A stretch of 64,000 nucleotides of DNA from Bradyrhizobium sp. 199 (GTDB lineage Bacteria > Pseudomonadota > Alphaproteobacteria > Rhizobiales > Xanthobacteraceae), in NCBI RefSeq assembly GCF_023073355.1, contig NZ_JADPJI010000005.1, positions 930,001 to 994,000 of the forward strand, in the 5' to 3' direction. Of this stretch, positions 1-9,877 are shown piece after piece. How positions within the stretch are numbered: position 1 is the stretch's first letter; every line of letters starts with the position of its first letter. The notes below the pieces were generated by a model. It did no database searches and was not told where the DNA came from. It was given only the letters and a program-made list of their open reading frames with translations. Made by a program: the position numbers and the translations under genes.

Positions 1-2075
1 GCCTCGTGGGTCAGCGCCGCGGCTTCCTTCTCCGCGGTGGGACTCTGCGCCTGCGGCAAATAGATGGTGAAGGTCGCGCCTTTGCCTTGCGTGCTCGTCA
101 CGGCGATGTCGCCCTCGGACTGCTTTGCGAACCCGAAGGCCTGGCTGAGGCCGAGACCGGTGCCCTTGCCGACCTCCTTGGTGGTGAAGAACGGCTCGAA
201 GATCGAATCGAGATGGTCCGCTGCGATGCCGCTGCCGGTGTCGGTGACGGAGATTGCGACATAATCGCCGCCCCGCGCCGATTGCGCGCGCAGGCTTGGA
301 ATGCCCTGAACCTTACGCACCGCGATGGTGAGGCGACCTTCGCCGTCCATGGCGTCGCGGGCGTTGATGGCGAGGTTGATCAGCGCGGTCTCGAACTGTG
401 CGATGTCGGCGACGGTGAAGCAGTCGGCATCGTCGATCTCGACGACGATCTCGATGCGGCCGCCGACCAGCGGCCGCACCAGTTGCGCAACGCCCTCGAC
501 CTGGCTGCCGACGTTGAAGATCTGGGGTTTCAGCGGCTGCCGGCGCGCGAACGCCAGAAGCTGCGCGGTCAGCTTGGAGGCGCGCTCAACCGTGTCGGAG
601 ATGGCGTCGACATAGCGGCGACGGCGCTCCTCCGGCAACTCGCGGCGGCGCAGGAAATCGGTGGCCGAGCGGATGATGGTGAGGAGATTGTTGAAGTCGT
701 GCGCGACGCCGCCGGTGAGCTGGCCGATCGCCTCCATCTTCTGCGACTGCCGCAAAGCTTCCTCGCCGCGGCGGCGCTCGGTGATGTCGACGGCCTCGGG
801 CACGACGCCGGTGATGTTGCCGTGGCGGTCGAGCACGGGGCGCATGCCGAAGTCGAAATCGCGCTCACCGACGGGAAGGCGCAGGTGCAGCTCGAGCCGC
901 ACGGCTTCGCCCTTGAGCACGGTGTGGAAGGCTTCCTGCACCAGCGCACTCATGCCTTCCGTGGCGCTGAACCAGGGGGTCTCCCAGAACGGCTTTCCGA
1001 TCACATCTGAAGAGCTCGCCTTGATCCCGTCGAGTGCGGTTTTGTTGGCGTAGAGCAGTTCGCCCCTGAGATTGACCAGGCCTTGATACTGATTGCTGGT
1101 CTCAAGGATCGTGCGCAGGCGGGCCTCGTTGGACTCGAGCTCGGCGGTGCGCTCGACGATGCGCTCTTCCAGCGTCTCGTTGAGCCGCCTGAGCTCGATC
1201 TCGGCCTGCTTGGCGACGGTGATGTCGTGGGCGACACCGATGAAGCCGATATGCTTGCCGGTCGGGTCCCAGCGTGGCTGCGATTCCGAGCGCAGCCAGC
1301 GCCATTCGCCGCGGGCGTCCCTGTAACGCGCTTCGAGCACGAACGGCTTCAACGAGGCTTCGCCTTGGACCGATTGCTGGAGCACGTGCGGCAGGTCGTC
1401 CGGATGCAGCACCTTGCGCCAATCGAAGTCGATGGCCTGATCATAGGGCAGGCCGACGAAGTCGACATAGGCCTGATTGGCGAAGGACCGCTTGCGATCG
1501 AGCTTGGTCACCCAGATCGGCACCGGCGCGCTGTCGGCGATCAGCCGGAAGCGCTCCTCGCTCTCGCGCAGGGTCTCGCGCGCGAGCATCTGGTCGGTGA
1601 CGTCGATATGGGCGCCGACGAGGCGGATGGCCCGGCCATCCTTGTCGCGTTCGATCTTTGCGACGACCCGGATCCAGCGGGTCTGGCCGTCGCTGGGACG
1701 GATGATGCGGTATTCGGCGGTGTAGTCTTCGCTTGTGCCGGCGAGCGCGTCGAAGAACTGCCTGACCGTCGCTTCGCGATCGTCGGGATGGAGGCGATTG
1801 ACCCACTCCTCGTGTGACTCGTCGGCGGCCTCGAGCGGCAGGCCATGAATCATCAGATATTCGGGCGAGCGGCGGTTCTTGAAGCCTTCGCGGAAGTCGA
1901 CCTCGACGCCGCCGACCTTGCCGATGCGCTGGATGCGCGCGAGCTCGGCCTCGCGCTCCTGGAGCGCGCGATAGGCGTTGTCGCGCTCGCGCGCGACGTC
2001 TTCGAGGTGCTGGCGCAGCCTTTCGGCGGCGATGGTCTCGGGCAAGGGATCGTTCAAGGCATCGGCCGTTGTCAT
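1..2075 (-). CDS. Multi-PAS sensor histidine kinase (3' end beyond window)
   Basis: The frame stays open from an ATG at 2075 to the window edge (691 codons seen). It shows about three PAS/PAC modules (roughly residues 45-155, 170-285 and 310-420), then a HisKA dimerisation helix with the GVAHDFNN motif (His at about 459) and a complete HATPase_c domain (NARDAM N-box, DTGSGI, GTGLGLS). The last visible residues follow the kinase core, so a C-terminal receiver may lie outside the window. It should sense a cytoplasmic signal and autophosphorylate; no transmembrane segment is visible. Long open frames on the opposite strand here are coding shadows. It is divergent from the metallopeptidase gene at 2301. 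Confidence 0.9.
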   Translation of the reverse strand, partial: MTTADALNDPLPETIAAERLRQHLEDVARERDNAYRALQEREAELARIQRIGKVGGVEVDFREGFKNRRSPEYLMIHGLPLEAADESHEEWVNRLHPDDREATVRQFFDALAGTSEDYTAEYRIIRPSDGQTRWIRVVAKIERDKDGRAIRLVGAHIDVTDQMLARETLRESEERFRLIADSAPVPIWVTKLDRKRSFANQAYVDFVGLPYDQAIDFDWRKVLHPDDLPHVLQQSVQGEASLKPFVLEARYRDARGEWRWLRSESQPRWDPTGKHIGFIGVAHDITVAKQAEIELRRLNETLEERIVERTAELESNEARLRTILETSNQYQGLVNLRGELLYANKTALDGIKASSSDVIGKPFWETPWFSATEGMSALVQEAFHTVLKGEAVRLELHLRLPVGERDFDFGMRPVLDRHGNITGVVPEAVDITERRRGEEALRQSQKMEAIGQLTGGVAHDFNNLLTIIRSATDFLRRRELPEERRRRYVDAISDTVERASKLTAQLLAFARRQPLKPQIFNVGSQVEGVAQLVRPLVGGRIEIVVEIDDADCFTVADIAQFETALINLAINARDAMDGEGRLTIAVRKVQGIPSLRAQSARGGDYVAISVTDTGSGIAADHLDSIFEPFFTTKEVGKGTGLGLSQAFGFAKQSEGDIAVTSTQGKGATFTIYLPQAQSPTAEKEAAALTHE

Positions 2076-2219
2076 GCGGTTGCGCACGTGCCGGACCGAT
2101 ATTCACATAGACGGAGCGTGATGGCCATCGTTTAGAAGAAATAGACTGTCTGGAAAAATCGGGGAAGTGCGGAAAGTGCGCTCGGGCAATGCCGGGTCTG
2201 GCATTTTGTTCCTGCAGCT

Positions 2220-2244
2220 GGAACGATGCACCTGCGGATGCGTC
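2220..2244 (+). promoter_or_regulatory. Weak EcfG-like promoter
   Basis: GGAAC at 2220-2224, a 16-base spacer, then CGTC at 2241-2244. This differs from the EcfG consensus GGAAC-N16/17-CGTT at the last base only. It lies 57 bases before the TTG start of the metallopeptidase gene. Suggestive only. Confidence 0.25.
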
Positions 2245-2300
2245 TTCGCGAGGCGCCACAACTCTCGTTCCTCAGACTCCCTTTCCGAAGAGGCTAAATC

Positions 2301-3392
2301 TTGAAGCTCTTTCTCTGCCAGGCCTGCGGCAACGTTCTCTATTTCGAGAACCGTGCCTGCGAACGCTGCGGTCATCAGGTCGCCTTCCTGCCGGAGAAGG
2401 AGACGATGTCGGCGATCGAGCCCGACGGAGAGGCCTGGAAGACACTAGCCGGCAAGGGCGAAAGCCGGATGCTGTGCCGGAATGCCGCGTACGATTCCTG
2501 CAACTGGCTGACGGATCCAGGGGAGGGCAACGGCTATTGCCGCGCCTGCCGCCACAACGGCATCGTACCTGATTTGTCCGACCCCGCCCAACTCGCAGGC
2601 TGGCGCGAGCTGGAGGTGGCAAAACACCGTCTGTTCTATTCCCTGATCCGCTGGAAGCTGCCGCTCCGGACCCGGCAAGACGACCCCGAGCATGGCCTGA
2701 TCTTCAATTTCCTCGCCGACGATCCGAACAGCGGAGAGAAGGTCCTGACTGGCCACGACAACGGCCTGATCACGATTGCGCTCACCGAGGCCGATACGAT
2801 TGTGCGCGAGCGGCGCAGGCTCGAGATGGGCGAGCCGTACCGTACGCTGCTCGGGCATTTCCGGCACGAGGTCGGGCACTATTTCTGGGACGTGCTGGTG
2901 CGCGACGGCGGCAAGCTCGAGGCATGCCGTGCGGTATTCGGCGACGATTCCGCCGATTACGGCCAGGCCTTGCAGCGCCACTATGCCGAAGGCCCGCCGC
3001 CGGACTGGCAGCAGAATTACGTCTCGGCCTATGCCACGACCCATCCCTGGGAAGACTTCGCCGAGACCTGGGCGCACTATCTCCACATCGTGGACGCGCT
3101 GGAGATGGCTGGCGAGTTCGGCATGGAGGTACGCCCCAAGGTCGACCGCGCCGGAGAGTTGACGGCCCGCATTCGTTTCAACCCCTACGAGGCAAGGGAG
3201 GTCGAGGCGCTGGTCAACGCATGGCTGCCCTTCACCTTCGCCATGAACAGCGTCAATCGCGCCATGGGCCTGCGCGACCTCTATCCCTTCATCCTGTCTC
3301 CCGCAGTGGTCGGCAAGCTCGGCTTCATTCACGGCTTGGTCCGGGACGTGGCCAAGGCCGGAAAGGCCGAGGACGCGGCACGACGTCCCTAG
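2301..3392 (+). CDS. Zinc-ribbon putative zinc-binding metallopeptidase
   Basis: 363 residues. The N-terminus holds a zinc ribbon (CxxC at about 8-11, a second CxxC at about 20-23) and there is a further Cys cluster near residues 58-83 (MLCRNA, CNW, CRAC). The catalytic core carries H189-E190-V-G-H193, the HExxH zincin signature, followed by an acidic WEDFAETWAHY segment that probably supplies the third zinc ligand. This is the layout of the putative zinc-binding metallopeptidase family (Peptidase_Mx). There is no signal peptide, so it is probably cytoplasmic. The start is TTG at 2301 with a GAAGAGG ribosome site seven bases upstream. The substrate is unknown. Confidence 0.88.
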   Translation: MKLFLCQACGNVLYFENRACERCGHQVAFLPEKETMSAIEPDGEAWKTLAGKGESRMLCRNAAYDSCNWLTDPGEGNGYCRACRHNGIVPDLSDPAQLAGWRELEVAKHRLFYSLIRWKLPLRTRQDDPEHGLIFNFLADDPNSGEKVLTGHDNGLITIALTEADTIVRERRRLEMGEPYRTLLGHFRHEVGHYFWDVLVRDGGKLEACRAVFGDDSADYGQALQRHYAEGPPPDWQQNYVSAYATTHPWEDFAETWAHYLHIVDALEMAGEFGMEVRPKVDRAGELTARIRFNPYEAREVEALVNAWLPFTFAMNSVNRAMGLRDLYPFILSPAVVGKLGFIHGLVRDVAKAGKAEDAARRP

Positions 3393-3558
3393 GGGGTGCC
3401 GAGCCCGTTTCGGTCTTGCGCTGGTACGCCACAGCGGGCCGGATTTAGACCGTTGCCTCCGGCCTATTTTGATGTACCACGGAAGCCACACGGCCCGTCC
3501 CCCATAGGCCCGAACGGCCAGGGAAGGGTCCCGCCGAAGGTCGAGACTCAAGAAAAGC

Positions 3559-5574
<2,016 letters not shown>

Positions 5575-5612
5575 GAGGCGAGTGTGGCGGGGCAGGCTGC
5601 CCGCCACCATCC

Positions 5613-5700
5613 TCATTGCGAGGAGCCCTTCGCGACGAGGCAATCCAGTCTGTCTCCGCCGACGCATCTCTGGATTACTTCGCTTCGCTCGCAATGACGG
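5613..5700. repeat. Intergenic palindromic repeat, copy 1
   Basis: An 88-base element with inverted ends: TCATTGCGAG at the left and its complement CTCGCAATGA at the right, with internal GCAATCCAG / CTGGATTAC arms. A second, inverted copy lies at 62619-62704. It fills the gap between pccA and the oxaloacetate decarboxylase gene and codes for nothing. Confidence 0.8.
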
Positions 5701-5739
5701 AGTATGCTGCGGGCTCCGTGACCTAGTCGAGACAGCACC

Positions 5740-6606
5740 ATGGCCTTTCGTTCCCGCCGCGAAAAACTGCGCTTCGTCCTGTCGGGCGCAACTTGTGTCC
5801 ATCCCGGCTCGGTGTACGACGCTATCTCGATCCGCATCGCCGAGGACCTCGGCTTTCCGCTTGGCATGTTCGGCGGTTCGGTCGCCTCGCTGGCGGTGCT
5901 TGGCGACCCCGACATCACCCTGATCACGCTTACCGAGCTCGCCGAGCAGATGCGGCGAATGTCGCGCGCTGCCGCGCTGCCGGTGCTGGTCGATGCCGAT
6001 CACGGCTACGGCAATGCGCTCAATGTTCGCCGCGCCGTGCAGGAGCTGGAGGCGGCGGGCGCGGCCGGTCTCACCATCGAGGACACGCTGCTGCCGGCCG
6101 CCTTCGGCGAGGCGAAGGCGCAGCTGATCTCGCTCGAGGAGGGCGTCGGCAAGATGAAGGCCGCGCTCGGGGGCCGCAGCGATGCCTCGCTGGTCGTCAT
6201 GGGCCGCACCGGCGCTGCTTCGATCACCTCGATAGAGGACGCGATCCGCCGCGCCATTGCTTATGAAGCCGCCGGTGTCGATGCGCTGTTCTTCACCGGC
6301 ATCAAGTCGCGCGCCGAGCTCGAGGCGGTTACCGCCGCGACGCACCTGCCGATCGTGCTCGGCGGGGCGCCGGAGGATTTGAACATGCTCGATTACCTCG
6401 CCGGTCAGCGCGTCCGCATCGCGCTCCAGGGTCATGCGCCGATCGCAGCCGCGACGCAGGCGGTTTACGAGACGCTGAAGGCGCTCCGCGAAGGCGCGCC
6501 GCCGAAAAGCCTCAGGGGGATCGCATCGTCGGAGCTGACGGCCCGTGTCATGCGCGAGGCCGATGCTAGGGCGCGCAGCGCTGACGTCCTCGGATTGAAA
6601 AAATGA
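5740..6606 (+). CDS. Oxaloacetate decarboxylase (isocitrate lyase/PEP mutase superfamily)
   Basis: 288 residues. The (beta/alpha)8 fold of the isocitrate lyase/PEP mutase superfamily is marked by [21 protein letters not shown], the metal-binding [10 protein letters not shown] and the IEDTLLP loop. The full-length match to the alphaproteobacterial oxaloacetate decarboxylase family (Mg-dependent conversion of oxaloacetate to pyruvate and CO2) is strong. The related carboxyphosphonoenolpyruvate mutase and methylisocitrate lyase families carry a catalytic KxCGH motif that is absent here. Its stop overlaps the start of the acylphosphatase gene (ATGA), so the two are translationally coupled. Confidence 0.9.
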   Translation: MAFRSRREKLRFVLSGATCVHPGSVYDAISIRIAEDLGFPLGMFGGSVASLAVLGDPDITLITLTELAEQMRRMSRAAALPVLVDADHGYGNALNVRRAVQELEAAGAAGLTIEDTLLPAAFGEAKAQLISLEEGVGKMKAALGGRSDASLVVMGRTGAASITSIEDAIRRAIAYEAAGVDALFFTGIKSRAELEAVTAATHLPIVLGGAPEDLNMLDYLAGQRVRIALQGHAPIAAATQAVYETLKALREGAPPKSLRGIASSELTARVMREADARARSADVLGLKK

Positions 6607-6902
6607 GCCGGGCGATTCTCCAGGTCATGATTCGCGGGCGCGTGCAGGGCGTCGGCTATCGGGCCTGGGTCGAGCACCAGGCGACGACGAGCGGCCTCGA
6701 AGGCTGGGTCCGCAACCGCCGCGACGGCAGCGTGGAAGCGCTGTTCGCCGGCACGCCGAAGCACGTCGCCGACATGGTCGCGCTCTGCCGCCACGGCCCG
6801 CCATCCTCGCGCGTCGACAGTGTCACCAGCGAAACGGCGAGCCTCGACGAACTGGGCCTGCGCAGGGCAGGGGAAGCCTTTTCGGTGCTGCCGACGGTGT
6901 AG
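6603..6902 (+). CDS. acyP: Acylphosphatase
   Basis: 99 residues, the usual family length. It carries the signature [16 protein letters not shown] with the catalytic Arg, and the second motif [20 protein letters not shown] with the catalytic Asn. It hydrolyses acyl phosphates such as acetyl phosphate or carbamoyl phosphate in the cytoplasm. The ATG overlaps the preceding stop by four bases (ATGA), placing it in an operon with oxaloacetate decarboxylase. Confidence 0.95.
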   Translation: MSRAILQVMIRGRVQGVGYRAWVEHQATTSGLEGWVRNRRDGSVEALFAGTPKHVADMVALCRHGPPSSRVDSVTSETASLDELGLRRAGEAFSVLPTV

Positions 6903-6974
6903 GTTTCAGAGAAGATCGCCAAGCCCGGCCCTGACGCCGTGAGGCTGAGCTACCCCAAGCTCTCGACGGATATT

Positions 6975-8495
6975 TCACCGCGGCAGCTTTGCGATCGCTT
7001 CGCTGAGTTCGTGGATCTCATACGGCTTGCGCAGGATCGGGAAATCCCCGCGCACGCCGGCGGCGACCTCGCTGTAGCCGGTGGCGAGCAGGATCGGCAG
7101 GCCGGGACGGATCTGGCGGAGATGACGGGCGAGGGTGATGCCGTCCATCTTTCCGGGCATGACGATGTCAGAGAATACGAAGTCGACGCCGTTGTTCTCG
7201 ATCTCGCGCAGCGCAGCTTCGGCATCGGCGACCCGGCGCACATGGTAGCCGAGCTGCTCCAGCAGGCCGATGCTGACGATGGCGACGTCCGGATTGTCCT
7301 CGACCAGCAAAACCGTGCCGCTGCCTTGGAACGCCGGCTCCCCGGTCGTGTCAGACGATGGCGCGTCTTCGCCGCGGGGCAGGAGGATGGTGAACGTCGT
7401 GCCCTTGCCGAGCTCGCTTGCGACGCTCACGGTGCCGCCGGCCTGGTGCGCGAAGCCGTGCACCTGAGACAGGCCTAGGCCCGTGCCCTTTCCGATCGGC
7501 TTAGTGGTGAAGAACGGCTCGAAGATCTTGTCGAGAACGTCGGAGGGAATGCCGAAGCCGGTATCGGTGACGTCGATCGCGACGAATTCGCCGGCGAGGG
7601 GCGCCTCGTCCAGCACGACCTTGCGCGCGCCGATCGTCACCGTGCCGCCGTCGGGCATCGCATCGCGGGCATTGATGACGAGGTTGAGCAGCGCTGTCTC
7701 GAGTTCGGAGGCGTCGGCCTTGATCGGCCAGATGTCGTGGTCGATGTCGAAGGCCAGGCGTACGGAGCTGCCGATTCCGGCATCGAGTACCTCGCGAATC
7801 GCCGTGATGCGTTCGGCGAAATCGATCGCCTGCGGATTGACGCTCTGCCGTCGCGCGAAGGTGAGGAGCTGGTTGGTCAGCGCCGCGCCGCGCTTGGTGG
7901 CGGTCTCGATAGCCGAGATCGCGCGCTGCAGCTTGGCCGCATCGTCGGCGCCTCGTTTCAGCATGTGGAGGCTGCCGCTGATGATCATCAGCAGGTTGTT
8001 GAAGTCGTGCGCGACCCCGCCGGTGAGTTGCCCGAGCGCGTCGAACTTCTGGGACTCGGCGAGCTGCTTCTGCATCGCCTCTAGCTTGACCTGGGTATTG
8101 CGGCGTTCGGTGATGTCGCGCGTGATCTTGGCGAATCCGACCAATTCGCCGTTCTCGTAGATCGGGTCGATCACGACGCTGGCCCAGAAGAAGGTGCCGT
8201 CCTTGCGAACGCGCCAGCCTTCCTCTTCGTAGCGGCCCTTATCCCTGGCGATGCCGAGCGCACGGGCCGGCTTGCCGTTGGCGCGGTCGGTTTCGGTGTA
8301 GAAGCGGGAGAAATGCTGGCCGAGGATCTCCTCGGGTGAATAGCCCTTGATGCGCTCGCCGCCGATGTTCCAGCTGGTGATGATCCCGTTGGGATCGAGC
8401 ATGTAGAGCGCGTAGTCTGCAACTCCCTCAACCAACAGCCGGAAACTGCGTTCGCTCTCGAACAAGTCCCTCTGTTGACTAGACTTTTCGACCAT
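6975..8495 (-). CDS. PAS hybrid sensor histidine kinase with C-terminal receiver
   Basis: 506 residues from the ATG at 8495. The order is one PAS/PAC domain (about 15-130), a HisKA with [10 protein letters not shown], HATPase_c (NARDAM, DTGFGIP, GTGLGLS) and a receiver domain (VLLVEDN, phosphoacceptor in [12 protein letters not shown], Lys in RKPYE). It is a cytoplasmic hybrid kinase with no membrane segment. An in-frame ATG at 8561 is rejected because a GGAAC-N16-CGTT promoter on the same strand (8522-8546) lies inside that extension, which puts the transcript start downstream of it. It is divergent from the GbsR-type regulator. Confidence 0.9.
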   Translation of the reverse strand: MVEKSSQQRDLFESERSFRLLVEGVADYALYMLDPNGIITSWNIGGERIKGYSPEEILGQHFSRFYTETDRANGKPARALGIARDKGRYEEEGWRVRKDGTFFWASVVIDPIYENGELVGFAKITRDITERRNTQVKLEAMQKQLAESQKFDALGQLTGGVAHDFNNLLMIISGSLHMLKRGADDAAKLQRAISAIETATKRGAALTNQLLTFARRQSVNPQAIDFAERITAIREVLDAGIGSSVRLAFDIDHDIWPIKADASELETALLNLVINARDAMPDGGTVTIGARKVVLDEAPLAGEFVAIDVTDTGFGIPSDVLDKIFEPFFTTKPIGKGTGLGLSQVHGFAHQAGGTVSVASELGKGTTFTILLPRGEDAPSSDTTGEPAFQGSGTVLLVEDNPDVAIVSIGLLEQLGYHVRRVADAEAALREIENNGVDFVFSDIVMPGKMDGITLARHLRQIRPGLPILLATGYSEVAAGVRGDFPILRKPYEIHELSEAIAKLPR

Positions 8496-8521
8496 TCCCG
8501 CACCCTGCCTCGACCGGAGCA

Positions 8522-8546
8522 AACGCCGCAGCCGCCGGATGGTTCC
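8522..8546 (-). promoter_or_regulatory. EcfG-type general stress promoter for hybrid kinase
   Basis: Read on the minus strand, GGAAC (8546-8542), 16 bases, then CGTT (8525-8522). This matches exactly the EcfG (general stress response sigma factor) consensus known in Bradyrhizobium and Methylobacterium. The -10 element is about 27 bases upstream of the ATG at 8495, an ideal distance. Confidence 0.6.
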
Positions 8547-8602
8547 CTGAATTTGGAACATTTTTAGGCAGATGCCCCGCCTCGTGCCCATCGGCGCCGC
8601 TC

Positions 8603-8631
8603 TTGACAGGAGAGCGGTATTGTCAGATATT
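8603..8631 (+). promoter_or_regulatory. Sigma-70-type promoter, possibly leaderless
   Basis: TTGACA at 8603-8608, a 17-base spacer, then GATATT at 8626-8631. Transcription would begin around 8637-8639, on or next to the ATG at 8638, which would give a leaderless mRNA. The alternative is that AGGAGAG at 8609-8614 serves an in-frame TTG at 8620, in which case a different promoter is needed. Confidence 0.45.
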
Positions 8632-8648
8632 TCTGTCATGACAGAAAT
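8629..8648. promoter_or_regulatory. 20-bp perfect palindrome over the regulator start codon
   Basis: ATTTCTGTCATGACAGAAAT is identical to its reverse complement over all 20 bases. Its centre sits in the ATG of the GbsR/MarR gene and it overlaps the -10 box. Winged-helix dimers of this family bind palindromes of about this size, so an autorepression operator is the natural reading. Confidence 0.6.
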
Positions 8649-9195
8649 AGCCGCAAAGAAGAAGCTTCCTTCTGCCGTCGAGCGCTTCATCCTGCATTGG
8701 GGCGACATGGGCGACGAGTGGGGCGTCAATCGCTCGGTCAGCCAGATCCACGGGCTGCTCTACCTCGCCGAAGCGCCGATGACCGCCGAGGACATTGCCG
8801 ACACGCTCGGCATGGCGCGCTCCAACGTCTCCAACTCGCTGAAGGAGCTCCTCGCCTGGAACCTGATCCGGCGGGTGCCGATCCTCGGCGACCGCCGCGA
8901 CCATTATGAGGCCGAGACCGACATTTGGGAGGTCGCGGCCAGAATCGCGGCGCGGCGCAAGGAGCGGGAGCTCGATCCGGCGATCGCGGCGCTCAGGGCG
9001 TGCGTGTCCGACGCCGCCGGCGATCCGGCCATCAATCCGGTCGCGAGCAAGCGGCTGAAGGAGATGCTCGCCTTCACCGAGCTTGCCGACCACTGGTTCA
9101 TGCAGATGCTGAAGGTGCCGCGGCCGCGGCTGGCCGCCTTGATGCGCCTTGGCGAGAAGATCGCCAACCTGCTGCCGCTGGGCAAGGCCAAATAG
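8638..9195 (+). CDS. GbsR/MarR family winged-helix regulator
   Basis: 185 residues from the ATG at 8638. A winged helix-turn-helix sits at about residues 28-90 (QIHGLLYLAEAPMTAEDIADTLGMARSNVSNSLKELLAWNLI, then a wing with GDRRDHYE). A helical dimerisation tail follows, as in GbsR-type MarR relatives. It heads an operon with the DUF4166 and epimerase genes, which it probably regulates together with itself. The ATG has no Shine-Dalgarno; an in-frame TTG at 8620 does (AGGAGAG), so the start is uncertain by six codons. Confidence 0.88.
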   Translation: MTEIAAKKKLPSAVERFILHWGDMGDEWGVNRSVSQIHGLLYLAEAPMTAEDIADTLGMARSNVSNSLKELLAWNLIRRVPILGDRRDHYEAETDIWEVAARIAARRKERELDPAIAALRACVSDAAGDPAINPVASKRLKEMLAFTELADHWFMQMLKVPRPRLAALMRLGEKIANLLPLGKAK

Positions 9196-9211
9196 TGTCG
9201 AGGAGGGTACG

Positions 9212-9877
9212 ATGACGTCGGCAAGATTATCAGGCTGCAACGCATCGACCCACGCTCACACCAGACTGCGCGACGATCGCCGCTTCCGCGCATTGCTGTC
9301 GGACGAGGATTGGGGCCGCCTGCCGCTCGCGACCTGGCGGCGCTTCTCCAAACGCGTCGCCGACGGCGACAGCGTCGTCTATGTCGGCGTGGTCGAGGAG
9401 ATCCGCTTCAGCGCGATCGGCTGGTGGCTGGCACAGGCCGCACGCATCATCGGGGGGCCGCTGCCGACCGGCCGTGACACCGGCGTGCCGATGATCGTGA
9501 CTGTTACCGAGGATGCAGCAACCGGCGGTCAGACCTGGACGCGCATCTGCGCGCGCAAACGTCGCTTTCCGCAAGTGATCCATTCCGCCAAGCGCTTTGA
9601 CGGTCCGACCGGGCTCGAAGAATATGTCGGCTTCGGCGTTTCGATGGCGCTCCGCATCGCAGTCGAGGACCAGGCGCTGACCTTTCGCAGCGCCGGCTAT
9701 GGGCTCCAGCTCGGACGCCTGTGGATCCCGTTGCCGCCATGGCTCACGCCGGGCGATCTCACGGTGACGCATCGCGATCTCGGCGAGGGCGCATTCCGCT
9801 TCACCCTCGATGTCATTCATCCGCGTTACGGCGCGCTGATCCACCAGTCCGCCATCTTCAGGGAGGCCGTGTCATGA
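9212..9877 (+). CDS. DUF4166 domain-containing protein
   Basis: 221 residues. The start ATG at 9212 has a strong AGGAGGG site four bases upstream. The body (about 20-215) matches the DUF4166 layout: an RFSKRV-like segment, a predicted hydrophobic WWLAQAARIIGGPLP stretch, and the tail FTLDVIHPRYGALIHQSAIF. The function is unknown. DUF4166 is often fused or adjacent to NAD-dependent epimerase-like proteins, and here it is coupled by an ATGA overlap to a TIGR01777 protein. It is probably a partner in lipid or envelope modification, which is an inference from context only. Confidence 0.8.
   Translation: MTSARLSGCNASTHAHTRLRDDRRFRALLSDEDWGRLPLATWRRFSKRVADGDSVVYVGVVEEIRFSAIGWWLAQAARIIGGPLPTGRDTGVPMIVTVTEDAATGGQTWTRICARKRRFPQVIHSAKRFDGPTGLEEYVGFGVSMALRIAVEDQALTFRSAGYGLQLGRLWIPLPPWLTPGDLTVTHRDLGEGAFRFTLDVIHPRYGALIHQSAIFREAVS

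Noticed and set aside
6..1817. Plus-strand open frames of 334 and 244 codons at the left edge
   Set aside because: They are shadows of the minus-strand PAS histidine kinase, whose frame is open to the window edge and carries all kinase motifs.
8496..8729. N-terminal extension of the hybrid kinase beyond 8495
   Set aside because: It would overlap the divergent regulator gene and the EcfG promoter, and has no ribosome site.
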